Shown here: positions 1-8,397 of the stretch, piece after piece | Position numbering within the stretch: position 1 is the stretch's first letter | Layout of the letters: each line of letters begins with the position of its first letter | Source: Candidatus Eremiobacteraceae bacterium | Lineage (GTDB): Bacteria > Vulcanimicrobiota > Vulcanimicrobiia > Eremiobacterales > Eremiobacteraceae | Direction of reading: 5' to 3' | DNA length: 64,000 nucleotides | Assembly: GCA_035710745.1 (NCBI GenBank) | Contig: DASTCX010000004.1 | Coordinates: 124,001-188,000 of the forward strand | The notes under the pieces: generated by a model | What the model saw: only the letters and a program-made list of their open reading frames with translations | Databases searched by the model: none | What the model was told of the DNA's origin: nothing | Program-made: the position numbers and the translations under genes

Positions 1-1177
1 CGATGAGGAACACGCCGTCGCGCGTCATCCCGGTTATGAGCATCTTCTTCTGATCGACGAGCCTGATGTACCACGTGCGCGATACGAGCACGCCGTGTTC
101 GACGCTGCGGACGAGCTCGGCGGTGCTATACGACCCGGGCTCGACGATGATGTTGAGCGGCAGCGGTCCGATCGAGTTGGGCGCGGGCAGCGCGTGCCCG
201 GTGTTCGCGTGTCCGAGCTTGTGCGCGTAGTACGAGTCGTAGACGACCCCTTTTGCGACGCCCGCCTCGATGATCGGCACGCTCGTCCGGGCCATGCCTT
301 CGAAGTCGATCGGAATGCCCGGGCTGAGCGGATGGGCGAAATCGTCGCGGATGGTGACGTTCTTCCCCATCACATGGTCGCCGATACGGCCGGCGAGGAA
401 CGACGAACCGTCGTCGAGCGATTGCGCGCCGAAGCCGGCCCACGAAAGGTAACCGAGGAACTCGCGAAACGCCGGCGGCTCGAGGATGACCGTGTAGGCG
501 CCTGGGCCGAGCGGTTCGGGATCGCGGCCGTCGAGCACTTTCTTCGCAGCGATCGCGGCGAGCGCGTCGAAGTCGAGCTGTTCGAGCGAGCGCGCGAAGC
601 CCTCGGCGTAACCTGACGAGTCGTCGCCGATCGCTTTGATGTTGACCGATGCGTCGGTCGATTCGAAGTACCGGCGAGTTCCTTTCGAGTTCGCGATCGC
701 GATGGCGTCGCAGCGACTCGCGACGAACCCGGCGGCGTGGAGCTGATGATGCTGCATCGTCGCCGCGATCCGGCCGACGGCGGCCGCTCGATCGTCCGGT
801 GAAGCCGAGGCCGTCGCGGCATCGTATGCGCCGGCGAGCGTTCGAGGCTCCGGCCCGCCTTCGGGCAGGCCGGGGAACATCGGATCCTCGGGCGACAGGC
901 GGGCGATCGACGCCGCGCGCGCGAGCGTATCGGCGATCGCGCGGTCGTCCAGACGGCTCGTCGATGCGACGCCGACGCGTTTGCCCACCACCGCTCGGAT
1001 GCTCAGCGACGCATCGCCTTCGATGACGTTCTCGTGGATCTCGTTGCGCGTATAACGCGTCAGCGCGGCCTCGGAGCGGCTGAAGATGACTTCGGTCTCG
1101 TCGACGTTCGATGCCGCGATGACGCCGGACAAGACGCTCGCGATCGCGTCCGGACCGGACGTGGTGTCAATCGCCAT
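1..1177 (-). CDS. pmbA: TldE/PmbA-type metalloprotease homologue, partial
   Basis: TldE/PmbA proteins are the non-catalytic or accessory half of the TldD-TldE protease, which trims peptides and unfolded proteins in the cytoplasm. Reading from ATG at 1177, the frame stays open to the window edge (about 392 codons), so the C-terminal 50 or so residues of this roughly 450-residue family lie outside. Visible family features are the N-terminal segment with TRYTRNEIHENV, the block GLPEGGPEPRTL, and a GxAKGVVYDSYYAHKLG stretch late in the visible part. The start overlaps the tldD stop by 11 bases, so the pair is translationally coupled. No HExxxH motif is seen, as expected for the E partner. Confidence 0.85.
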   Translation of the reverse strand, partial: MAIDTTSGPDAIASVLSGVIAASNVDETEVIFSRSEAALTRYTRNEIHENVIEGDASLSIRAVVGKRVGVASTSRLDDRAIADTLARAASIARLSPEDPMFPGLPEGGPEPRTLAGAYDAATASASPDDRAAAVGRIAATMQHHQLHAAGFVASRCDAIAIANSKGTRRYFESTDASVNIKAIGDDSSGYAEGFARSLEQLDFDALAAIAAKKVLDGRDPEPLGPGAYTVILEPPAFREFLGYLSWAGFGAQSLDDGSSFLAGRIGDHVMGKNVTIRDDFAHPLSPGIPIDFEGMARTSVPIIEAGVAKGVVYDSYYAHKLGHANTGHALPAPNSIGPLPLNIIVEPGSYSTAELVRSVEHGVLVSRTWYIRLVDQKKMLITGMTRDGVFLI

Positions 1178-2639
1178 ATCCGACTCCGACTTGGATACCG
1201 CGGAAGCGAGCCGGCGACGAGCCCTGCGACGACCGCGCCGTCTGCATCGGCTCGCCTTTGCCGCAGTTCGGCGTGCCCCAGGCGACCCAGCTCTTCGCGT
1301 CGCCGATCGCGTCGCACGCGCCCCAGAACGCCGGCGTCATCCCCGCGTACGTCGGGTTCTTCAGCATGCGCGTCTTCTTGCCGTCCTTGATCTCGTATCC
1401 GATCTCGCAGCCGAACTGGAAGTTGAGCCGCTTGTCGTCGATCGACCACGAGCGATTGCTTTCCATATAGATGCCGCTGCGGACGTCGCCGATCAGCTGC
1501 TCTTCGGGAACGTTTCCGGGCTCGAGGTTGACGTTCCCGATGCGGATCATCGGCAAGCGGCCCCAGTACTCGGAGCGGACGACGCCGCCGACCGGCACGT
1601 TCGCGACGTGCGCCGTGTCGCGGCCGGCCATGTAGCCGACGAGGACGCCGTGACGGATGAGATCCACCGACCGCGCCGGCGTGCCTTCATCGTCGTAGCC
1701 GTGCGTCGCGAGCGCGAGCGGACACGTCATGTCGCAGACGACGTTGACGAGGTCGTTGCCGTAGCGGAAGGTGCCGAGCTTGTCGAGCGTCGCGAACGAT
1801 GTTCCGGAGAAGTTCGCCTCCCAGCCCATGACGCGGTCGAGCTCGAGCGCGTGGCCGATCGACTCGTGGATCTGAAGCGATACTTGGTCGCTCGAGAGCA
1901 CGACGTCCATGTCGCCCGTCGGACATTGGTCTGCGGTGAGCAGCGCGACCGCTTCTTCGCCGATACGGCGGGCGTTTTCGAGCAGCTTCGCTTTGCGGAC
2001 GATCTCGTAGCCGCCGGTCTGGTAAAGGCCGCAGGTGCCGGGGAAGGTGCGATCTTGCGCGTCGCCGTTGCCGACGGCGAGCGCGTGGACGGCGCTTCCG
2101 CATTGGAGGATCGTCTGCTCGATCAGGCTGCCCTCGGTGCTCGCGAACGTCTTGTCGTTGCGCCACACGTCGATCGAGGCTTTGCCGACGGTCACGCCTT
2201 TCGCTGCGCGAACTTCCTTTTCGACGTCGAGGAGGTAGCGGACGCGATCCTCGAGCGGCACCGTCGCTGGATCTATCTCGAACGGCGTGCGGTACGTGTC
2301 GACGAACTTCCCGGCGGGCGCGAGCGAAATGCCGCGGCCCTTCACCTTGGCGCTCGCGTCGGCGACTTCGACGGCTTTCGCCGCGACGCGGTCGATCTCG
2401 GCATCGCTGATGTCGGCGCTCGATGCGAAGCCCCATGCCCCGCCGCGCAAAACTCTGACGGAGAAACCGAAGCTCTCGCTGTCCGCAAAGCCGGACACGA
2501 CGCCGTTGCGGACCTCGACGTGTTCGTCGTGCACCGCCCCGAATCGGACGTCCGCATAGTCCGCGCCTCGCGCGGTCGCCGTGTCGAGCGCCCGCTTCGC
2601 CTCAGCCTCGAATCGCACTCGAAAAAGACCCTCCATCAT
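1167..2639 (-). CDS. tldD: TldD metalloprotease
   Basis: This is the zinc-binding catalytic subunit of the TldD-TldE protease (490 aa, normal length). The metal-binding HExxxH motif is present as HESIGHALELD in the middle of the protein. A late Cys (GACDAIG), the expected third ligand region, and the C-terminal GTPNCGKGEPMQ block typical of TldD are both seen. Two consecutive ATG codons (2639 and 2636) offer the start; the open frame extends further upstream, but that extension is low-complexity Arg-rich and non-homologous. It forms an operon with the overlapping pmbA gene and diverges from the IclR regulator across about 200 bases. Confidence 0.92.
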   Translation of the reverse strand: MMEGLFRVRFEAEAKRALDTATARGADYADVRFGAVHDEHVEVRNGVVSGFADSESFGFSVRVLRGGAWGFASSADISDAEIDRVAAKAVEVADASAKVKGRGISLAPAGKFVDTYRTPFEIDPATVPLEDRVRYLLDVEKEVRAAKGVTVGKASIDVWRNDKTFASTEGSLIEQTILQCGSAVHALAVGNGDAQDRTFPGTCGLYQTGGYEIVRKAKLLENARRIGEEAVALLTADQCPTGDMDVVLSSDQVSLQIHESIGHALELDRVMGWEANFSGTSFATLDKLGTFRYGNDLVNVVCDMTCPLALATHGYDDEGTPARSVDLIRHGVLVGYMAGRDTAHVANVPVGGVVRSEYWGRLPMIRIGNVNLEPGNVPEEQLIGDVRSGIYMESNRSWSIDDKRLNFQFGCEIGYEIKDGKKTRMLKNPTYAGMTPAFWGACDAIGDAKSWVAWGTPNCGKGEPMQTARSSQGSSPARFRGIQVGVGYGD

Positions 2640-2840
2640 ACGCGGCAGCCGGCGCGATCGCCGGCCAGCGGCCTCACCTTGGCGACGGCACCGAGAGCGC
2701 CCTTGCCGCAATTCTGCACGACAGTCCGGTACCGTCATCACGCGTGGCAAGACTCCGGCAAAGCATATGAGCAGCCGGTTATTCCACGTGCCGGGCCGGG
2801 CAAGCAGGCTACCTTTTCCGCGCCCTCCAAGGCTTGCGGC

Positions 2841-3623
2841 ATGTTCACGCTGGAGAACGGCCGGCGCACTCGGGCGAACGCTTCCGTGCCCGCCGTGCTC
2901 AAGGCATTCCGGCTGCTCGATATCCTGAGCGAATCGCAGGAGCCGCTCGGCGTTTCCGAGCTAGCGCGCCGTCTAGCCATGGGCAAGAGCACCGTCTACG
3001 GACTCGTGACGACGCTCCACGACGTCGGCGCGATCGAAGCTGCGGACGGCGCCAAGCGCTACCGGATCGGTCGCGGACTGACCGCTCTGGCTATGCGCTC
3101 GGTCGCGCGTCAAGACGTCCGCTCGGCGGCGCGGCCCCACCTCGAGCGGCTTGCGGCCGAGACGGAGCAGACCACATTCCTCGGCCTCGTCGGCACTGAC
3201 AGCGTGACGATCCTCGATCTCGTGCATGGCCGCCCGGCGATGGCGGTCTCGGCGCCGGTTGGATCCTCGATCCCGCTGCTCGCGGGCGCCGTCGGCAAGG
3301 CGGTTTTGGCAGCTTGGGAACCGCGGCGGCGCGCTCGATTCATCGCGCATACCGAGCTTCCTCGATTCACACCGCAGTCGGTCATCGACCGGAGCGCTTA
3401 CTCACGCGCTGTGGACGAAGCGGAGCGGCGCGGTGCGGCGCTCGACGTCGACGAGTACGTCGACGGCATGCGTGCAGCGGCCTCAGCCGTCGTCGCACAG
3501 GATGGCAGATTGGCTGCCGTCGTCTGGGTCGCCGGCTTCGCGCGCCACATCGACGACACCAACCTCGAGAAGATCGCCGACGCGGTCGCCCGCGAAGCGC
3601 GCGCGATCGGCCGATCGCTCTGA
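2841..3623 (+). CDS. IclR-family transcriptional regulator
   Basis: A 260-residue IclR-type repressor/activator. Residues 15-80 form the winged helix-turn-helix (LKAFRLLDILSESQEPLGVSELARRL). Residues 85-255 form the GAF-like effector domain, with the conserved APVGSSIPLLAGAVGKAVLA and the late RGAALDVDEYVDGMRAAASAV segment. The ATG at 2841 was chosen because homology begins just after it; the frame is open for 1.7 kb upstream, but only as a GC-rich shadow of tldD. It is divergent from tldD, although IclR proteins usually regulate carbon-compound catabolism, so control of tldDE is only a possibility. The effector is unknown. Confidence 0.9.
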   Translation: MFTLENGRRTRANASVPAVLKAFRLLDILSESQEPLGVSELARRLAMGKSTVYGLVTTLHDVGAIEAADGAKRYRIGRGLTALAMRSVARQDVRSAARPHLERLAAETEQTTFLGLVGTDSVTILDLVHGRPAMAVSAPVGSSIPLLAGAVGKAVLAAWEPRRRARFIAHTELPRFTPQSVIDRSAYSRAVDEAERRGAALDVDEYVDGMRAAASAVVAQDGRLAAVVWVAGFARHIDDTNLEKIADAVAREARAIGRSL

Positions 3624-3652
3624 CGGCCTCACACAAGCTTTATGAATACACG

Positions 3653-3961
3653 TTGGAAGGCAAGACCTTTTGCGACGGCCTCGAGCCGTTCATCCTCCGC
3701 TTCTTTAGCTACGCGGAGCTGGCATCGGAATTCGGCGGCCACGCACTTCTTTACGATGGCACCGCGGACCAACATTACGTCGGCTTATGGGGCAAGAAGA
3801 AAGTCTCTCGTTTTCGACGCCTGATGCGCGAGCGCGGTGCGCAATTTGAACTCGTTCGCCTAAGCTCGCCGGTTCGCGAGGTCCGATCCTACTCAAAGAC
3901 ATACAGCGCGTATCATGAGGCTCGGTTGGCGCGTAGCCGCCACGCGTGGATGTCGCTCTAA
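3653..3961 (+). CDS. small hypothetical protein
   Basis: An unrecognised 102-residue frame just downstream of the IclR gene, starting at TTG 3653 (a CTG at 3620 is also in frame; no ATG exists). The product is basic, with aromatic-rich segments (FILRFFSYAEL, QHYVGLWGKKK). Its codon use is less GC-biased than that of neighbours, which could mean transfer or a weakly expressed gene. Support for it being real is indirect: a strong hairpin follows at 4035-4059, and the next region holds the palindromic repeats that elsewhere in this window sit between converging genes. It could also be non-coding. Confidence 0.35.
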   Translation: MEGKTFCDGLEPFILRFFSYAELASEFGGHALLYDGTADQHYVGLWGKKKVSRFRRLMRERGAQFELVRLSSPVREVRSYSKTYSAYHEARLARSRHAWMSL

Positions 3962-4034
3962 GCGGGCGTTCTGAGATGGCGAAAGCCATCGAAGACAGCG
4001 GCGAACAGGTAAATATTTCCCGATTCGCCGCGTG

Positions 4035-4059
4035 CCCGCGAGAGCGACATCCTCGCGGG
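4035..4059. terminator. hairpin after small ORF, possible terminator
   Basis: A perfect 8-bp stem (CCCGCGAG with CTCGCGGG) encloses a 9-base loop. It lies between the end of the small plus-strand ORF and the convergent cystathionine gene. There is no clear T-run on either side, so Rho-independent termination is uncertain. Confidence 0.35.
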
Positions 4060-4078
4060 GCGGCGTTCTGTATGGCAT

Positions 4079-4138
4079 GGCCGCGGCGGTCGAGATAAAT
4101 CTCGACCGCTCCCAGCCGAGCTTCGCTCGGCCTACTAC
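4079..4138. repeat. palindromic intergenic repeat, compound copy A
   Basis: This holds the palindrome GCGGTCGAGAT-AA-ATCTCGACCGC (4086-4109) preceded by GGCC, followed by a second hairpin unit AGCCGAGCTTCGCTCGG with CCTACTAC (4114-4138). The same two units recur, in the other order, at 57707-57780. It sits between converging genes. No transposase is nearby. Confidence 0.85.
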
Positions 4139-4154
4139 AAATACGTACGGAGAA

Positions 4155-4190
4155 GGGCCGCGGCGGTCGAGATAAATCTCGACCGCTCCC
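4155..4190. repeat. palindromic intergenic repeat, copy B
   Basis: A second, identical copy of the 24-base palindrome (4163-4186) with the same flanks (GGGCCGCG on the left, TCCC on the right). It lies 77 bases after copy A in the same orientation and just downstream of the 3' end of the cystathionine synthase/lyase gene. Confidence 0.85.
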
Positions 4191-4202
4191 CTATAGATCG
4201 CG

Positions 4203-5363
4203 TCAGATAGCGGCGAGGGTTCGCGACGCGTTGATCGCCTGTTCGACGTCGCCGATTATATCCGCCTGCGATTCGATGCCGACCGATAGCCGCAACAACC
4301 CTTCGGTGACGCCGCGCTCGTCGCGGACCTCTTTCGGAATCGAGCCGTGCGTCATGCTCGCGGGATGGCAGATGAGCGACTCGACGCCGCCGAGGCTTTC
4401 AGCGAGCGAGAACACCTTCGTCTTCGAAGCGAACGCATGGGCGCGCTGGGATCCGCCGCGCAGCACGAACGAGACCATTCCGCCGAAGCCGCGCATCTGG
4501 CGCTTGGCAAGATCGTGCTGGGGGTGCGACACGAGCCCAGGATAGTACAGCCGCTCGACGTCTTCGTGGCCGTCGAGGTAAGCGACGAGCGCACGCGCGT
4601 TGTGCTCGTGCTCGCGCATCCGGATCGCCAAGGTCTTGGCACCGCGCAGCGTCAGGAAGCAATCGAACGGGCCCGGCACTCCGCCGACCGCGTTCTGGTG
4701 GAACTTGATGACGTCGTGGATCGCCTTGTCGTTGCAGGCGGCGAATCCGCCGACGGCGTCCGAATGGCCGCCGATATATTTCGTCGTCGAGTGGACGACG
4801 ATATCGGCGCCGAGGTCGAGCGGATTTTGAAGATAGGGCGTCGCGAACGTGTTGTCGACCGCCGTGAGCGCGCCGTGCGCGCGGGCGATCGCCGCGATCT
4901 CCGCGATGTCGGCCAGCTTGAGCAGCGGGTTCGTCGGCGACTCGAGCCAGACCATCCGTGTCGACGGCTGCATGGCTCGTTGGATGTTGAGCGGATCGGA
5001 CGCGTCGACGTACGTGAACGTCAGGCCGTAGCGCGCGAAGACCTTATCGAAGAGCCTGAACGTGCCGCCGTAGAGATCGTCGGTGACGACCGCATGGTCG
5101 CCCGACGACAACAGATTCATGACGGCGGACGTCGCGGCCATGCCGCTCGCGAAGCTCGACCCGAAGCGCGCGTTCTCGAGCGACGCGAGGCAGGCTTCAA
5201 GCGCGACGCGGGTCGGGTTGATCGTCCGCGAGTAGTCGAAGCCTTTGTGGACGCCGGGCGCCGCTTGAGTGTACGTCGAGGTCTGGAAGATCGGCACGAT
5301 CGTCGCGCCGGTGATGGGCTCGGCTTCTTGTCCGACGTGGATAGCCTTGGTCGCGAAATCCAT
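4203..5363 (-). CDS. cystathionine gamma-synthase / gamma-lyase (PLP)
   Basis: A 386-residue member of the Cys/Met-metabolism PLP family. It shows the full fold signature: substrate loop YSRTINPTRVALE, cofactor stacking region FASGMAATSAV, the DNTFATPYLQNPL block, and the PLP lysine K195 in HSTTKYIGGHSDAVGG. Such enzymes make cystathionine from an activated homoserine (MetB) or cleave it to cysteine (gamma-lyase), and sequence alone rarely separates the two. It lies 10 bases after a cystathionine beta-synthase gene, so the pair can run reverse transsulfuration from homocysteine to cysteine, which favours the lyase role. Confidence 0.9.
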   Translation of the reverse strand: MDFATKAIHVGQEAEPITGATIVPIFQTSTYTQAAPGVHKGFDYSRTINPTRVALEACLASLENARFGSSFASGMAATSAVMNLLSSGDHAVVTDDLYGGTFRLFDKVFARYGLTFTYVDASDPLNIQRAMQPSTRMVWLESPTNPLLKLADIAEIAAIARAHGALTAVDNTFATPYLQNPLDLGADIVVHSTTKYIGGHSDAVGGFAACNDKAIHDVIKFHQNAVGGVPGPFDCFLTLRGAKTLAIRMREHEHNARALVAYLDGHEDVERLYYPGLVSHPQHDLAKRQMRGFGGMVSFVLRGGSQRAHAFASKTKVFSLAESLGGVESLICHPASMTHGSIPKEVRDERGVTEGLLRLSVGIESQADIIGDVEQAINASRTLAAI

Positions 5364-5372
5364 TTGCGCAGC

Positions 5373-6773
5373 CTAATTTCCGGAGAGGTAGGTGATGATG
5401 TCCATCTTCGTGAGAACGCCGACGGGCGTGCCGCCCGCTGCGACGACGACGGCCGAGTGGCCGAGCGAGAGCGCCTTGTACGCCTGTTCGACTTCGGCGT
5501 CGTCCCCGAGAACCGGGAACGGCTGGCCCATGACTTCGCGGACCTCGGCATGGACGATGTCGGAGCGGTCGTAGATGAGCTGCATGACCGCCACTTCGTT
5601 GACGCTGCCGACGAGTTCGCCGCCGTCGACGACGGGTATCTGCGATATCTGGAACTCGCGCATGAGCTCGACCGCCCGCTTGACGGCGTCGGTCGGCGCG
5701 ACGGTGATCATCGTCGGCACGGCGCCTTTCGTCCGCAGCACTTGGCCGACGGTCGCCCGGTGGCCGCCTTCTCCGAGGAATCCGTTGGCACGCATCCACT
5801 CGTCGTTGAAGATCTTCGACATATAGCCACGGCCGTTGTCGGGGAGCAGCACGACCATGACGGCATCGGACGGTAGTTCCCGCGCGACGCGCATCGCCGC
5901 GACGCATGCCGTACCCGACGATCCGCCGACGAGCAGACCTTCCTCGCGGCAGATGCGGCGCGCCATCAAGAACGAGTCCTTGTCCGAAACGCGCTCGATC
6001 CGATCGATGGCCTTCAGATCGACGGTCGCGGGCAAGAAGTCTTCGCCGATCCCTTCGACCTTGTACGATTTCGCCGTATCGCCCGAATAGATCGAACCCT
6101 CCGGATCTGCGCCGACGACGATGATATCGGGCTTGCGCTTCCGCAAGTAGTGCGCGACGCCGGAGATCGTTCCACCGGTCCCGATGCCGCTCACGTAGTG
6201 CGTGATCTTGCCGGCGGTCTGCTCCCAGATCTCAGGGCCTGTGGTCTTCTCGTGCGCTGCGGGGTTGGTGGGATTCGCGAACTGGTTCGGCTGAAACGCA
6301 CCGGGGATCTCGCTCGCGAGTTTTGCCGAAACGCCGTAATACGACTCGGGGCTGCTCGCCGGGACCTTCGTCGGCGTGATGACGACTTCGGCGCCGTAGG
6401 CGCGCAGCAAGCGGATCTTCTCCTCGCTCACTTTGTCGGGCATGACGAGGATGCAGCGGTAGCCTTTGATCGCGGCCACCATCGCAAGGCCCGTGCCCGT
6501 GTTGCCCGAGGTGGCCTCGACGATCGTGCCGCCCGGTTTGAGCTGACCCCGCTCTTCAGCCTCGCGGACCATCTCGAGCGCGGGCCTGTCTTTCACCGAG
6601 CCTGCCGGATTGACGTACTCGACCTTCGCGAGCACGAGACAGCTTGCGCCATCGGTGACGCGGCGCAGCTTTACGAGCGGCGTGTTGCCGACGACGTCGA
6701 GCGCCGAATCGTAGTAACGCATCCCGTCGTCGCGCATCGGCCCGAGCCGCGACGGTGCCGGCTCCGTCTTCAC
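5373..6773 (-). CDS. cbs: cystathionine beta-synthase with C-terminal CBS pair
   Basis: Condenses homocysteine with serine (or O-acetylserine) to cystathionine. The N-terminal two thirds is a fold-type II PLP enzyme with GNTPLVKL, the PLP lysine in NPAGSVKDRPALEM, and the phosphate-binding EATSGNTGTGLA. The last 120 residues are two CBS domains (ITVAPTDAVKRAVELM; FPVLGDDAEVEQAYKAL) that usually bind adenosyl ligands. The start chosen is GTG 6773, because it makes a GTGA overlap with the preceding pstB-like stop. TTG 6779 and ATG 6737 or 6722 are alternatives, and homology begins near MRYYDSALDVVGNT. The O-acetylserine cysteine synthase role cannot be excluded. Confidence 0.9.
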   Translation of the reverse strand: MKTEPAPSRLGPMRDDGMRYYDSALDVVGNTPLVKLRRVTDGASCLVLAKVEYVNPAGSVKDRPALEMVREAEERGQLKPGGTIVEATSGNTGTGLAMVAAIKGYRCILVMPDKVSEEKIRLLRAYGAEVVITPTKVPASSPESYYGVSAKLASEIPGAFQPNQFANPTNPAAHEKTTGPEIWEQTAGKITHYVSGIGTGGTISGVAHYLRKRKPDIIVVGADPEGSIYSGDTAKSYKVEGIGEDFLPATVDLKAIDRIERVSDKDSFLMARRICREEGLLVGGSSGTACVAAMRVARELPSDAVMVVLLPDNGRGYMSKIFNDEWMRANGFLGEGGHRATVGQVLRTKGAVPTMITVAPTDAVKRAVELMREFQISQIPVVDGGELVGSVNEVAVMQLIYDRSDIVHAEVREVMGQPFPVLGDDAEVEQAYKALSLGHSAVVVAAGGTPVGVLTKMDIITYLSGN

Positions 6774-7552
6774 GACCAAGCCCTCCCTGCGAGAAAGTCT
6801 TCCGTCCGCGAATCTGTCGGACGGTTGAAGATGGCGAGCGTCTCGCCGGATTCGGCGATCTCGCCGTTCACCATGTAGAAGGTAAGATCCGACAAGCGCG
6901 CCGCTTGGTGCAAGTCGTTCGTCGCGATGAGGATCGTGAAGTCGCGACGCAGCCGGAAGATGACATCGTCCAGCTGCTGCGAGGCGACCGGGTCGAGTTT
7001 CGCAGCCGGATCGTCGAAGAGGAGAACCTCAGGACCGACTGCGAGCGCGCGCGCGATGCAGATCCGCTGCTGCCAATCGAGCGGCAGCGAGAGCGCGTCC
7101 TCGTGGAGCTGCTTCTGCAGCGAGTCCCAGAGCATCACTTGTCGGAGCGCGCGTTCGGCCGCCCCGTCGAGCGTGCGCTCTTCGCTCACGCCTTTGGCGC
7201 GCAAGCCGAAGACAACATTCTCGTACGCCGTCAGCGGCAGGGTCGCGGGCTCGCCGAATATCATCCCCATCCGGCGGCGGAGCGCCGGCACGTCGGTCGT
7301 CGACCCGAGAACCTCCGCGCCGTCGATCTTCACGCTGCCTTCAACGCGTGCCGACGGATCGAGATCGTGAAGACGGTTGAGGGCGCGCAAGATAGCCGAG
7401 CGCCCCGACCCGGTCGCGCCGATGAGAGCGACGGTCTTGCGATCGGCGACGTCGAGGCTGATGCCGCGTACCGCGTGGCGCTTGTCGAACCAGACGTGCA
7501 GATCGCGGACTTCGAGCTTGGTCTCGACGCTTGTGGGGTGGTCGGGCGTCAT
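6770..7552 (-). CDS. degenerate PstB-like ABC protein (predicted inactive ATPase)
   Basis: A 260-residue protein that aligns end to end with PstB but has lost the key residue of every nucleotide-handling motif. Walker A reads GATGSGRS (Lys to Arg51). The Q-loop reads MIFGEP (Gln to Gly100). The LSGGQ signature reads LPLDW (156-160). Walker B reads LLFDDP (catalytic Glu to Asp181). The H-loop reads IATNDL (His to Asn212). The frame is intact, with strong third-position GC, so it is not a decaying pseudogene. The start overlaps the pstA-like stop as ATGA. Expected role: a non-hydrolysing partner of canonical PstB, or a sensory subunit. Confidence 0.85.
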   Translation of the reverse strand: MTPDHPTSVETKLEVRDLHVWFDKRHAVRGISLDVADRKTVALIGATGSGRSAILRALNRLHDLDPSARVEGSVKIDGAEVLGSTTDVPALRRRMGMIFGEPATLPLTAYENVVFGLRAKGVSEERTLDGAAERALRQVMLWDSLQKQLHEDALSLPLDWQQRICIARALAVGPEVLLFDDPAAKLDPVASQQLDDVIFRLRRDFTILIATNDLHQAARLSDLTFYMVNGEIAESGETLAIFNRPTDSRTEDFLAGRAWS

Positions 7553-8397
7553 CTCGCCGCTCCGCTTCTACGCCGGCCCTGCAGCAACCGTGCGGCAAAA
7601 CGGAACGCGACGATGATCGTCACGAGAAGCAACGTCTCGGTCGCGACCGGCGCGCCGGCGCCAGGGCCTGTTTCCGGCGCCGTCAAGCGGCGCCAGAGAT
7701 CGAGCGTGACCGGAGCCAGCGGCGTCCCTGCATAGTTGAGGACTGTCACGACGATCGTCGTCTCGCCGAACATCCTGCCGGCGGTGGCGAGCAAAGCTCC
7801 GGCGATCGTCGGTACGGCTCGCGGCATGATGACGTTGAGGAACGCTGTGTGCGGAGCGGCTCCGGCGGCGATCGCCGCAAGCCTGAAGCGGTCCGGAACC
7901 TCCCGCACCCCTGCGAGGATCCGCCGCGTCAGCATCGGGAGGTTCAGCGCGGCGAGCGCGATGGCTGCGATCACGATGCCTTGCCCCGAAAACGTCGGCA
8001 TCTGTCCGCCGCGGACGCCGAACCAAAGCGCCGCCGCGCCGATCGCGATCGCGGGCGTCATCGGTCCGACGCGCAGCGATGTCGTCAACCAGCGCGTCGT
8101 CGGCCCGCCGAGTTCCACGTCGTAGCCGGCGGCGGCGGCGAGAAATGCAGGCACGATGACGAGCGGCAGCGCGATGCCGAGGATGTACCCGCTTCCGATG
8201 AGCGAGCGCGTGAGGTCGAAGCCGACGGGCGAGGCCGATGCGGCTTTCAATCCTTGCCAGCCCTCGACGGCGAGAACGGCGATGAACGCGGCGGCGAGCG
8301 CGACGGCGAGCGTGCCGCTCAGCCATATCGCGATGCCTTGGACGAGGGATGCGAATGCGCGTCCGCTCCTATCTCGCCTCGCACGTGCGGCGCTCAT
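7549..8397 (-). CDS. PstA-like phosphate ABC permease, divergent copy
   Basis: A 282-residue polytopic inner-membrane protein with six or so hydrophobic segments and a recognisable permease EAA loop (AAIAAGAAPHTAFLNVIMPR, then GRMFGETTIVV). It is clearly diverged from the canonical PstA encoded at 11.1-12.0 kb. ATG 8397 is chosen because it overlaps the pstC-like stop as ATGA; an ATG six bases upstream is also possible. It is the third gene of the second Pst module (pstS-pstC'-pstA'-pstB') and is followed by the degenerate ATPase gene, again with a 4-base overlap. Confidence 0.8.
   Translation of the reverse strand: MSAARARRDRSGRAFASLVQGIAIWLSGTLAVALAAAFIAVLAVEGWQGLKAASASPVGFDLTRSLIGSGYILGIALPLVIVPAFLAAAAGYDVELGGPTTRWLTTSLRVGPMTPAIAIGAAALWFGVRGGQMPTFSGQGIVIAAIALAALNLPMLTRRILAGVREVPDRFRLAAIAAGAAPHTAFLNVIMPRAVPTIAGALLATAGRMFGETTIVVTVLNYAGTPLAPVTLDLWRRLTAPETGPGAGAPVATETLLLVTIIVAFRFAARLLQGRRRSGAAR

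Noticed and set aside
1086-2840. Long plus-strand open frame fused to the IclR gene
   Set aside because: It is antisense to tldD, has Arg/Asp-rich low-complexity translation, and family homology of IclR starts only at 2841.
4079-4190. CRISPR array
   Set aside because: Only two copies with unequal neighbouring sequence, no spacers of uniform length and no cas genes; they belong to the dispersed palindromic family.
4347-5876. Plus-strand open frame of 509 codons across the cystathionine genes
   Set aside because: It lies opposite two well-supported PLP-enzyme genes; the Arg/Asp/Val-rich product is the typical antisense shadow of GC-rich coding sequence.
6770-7552. PstB-like gene as a sequencing error or decaying pseudogene
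   Set aside because: The frame is intact, substitutions are in-frame codon changes spread over separate motifs, and overlaps with both neighbours are preserved.
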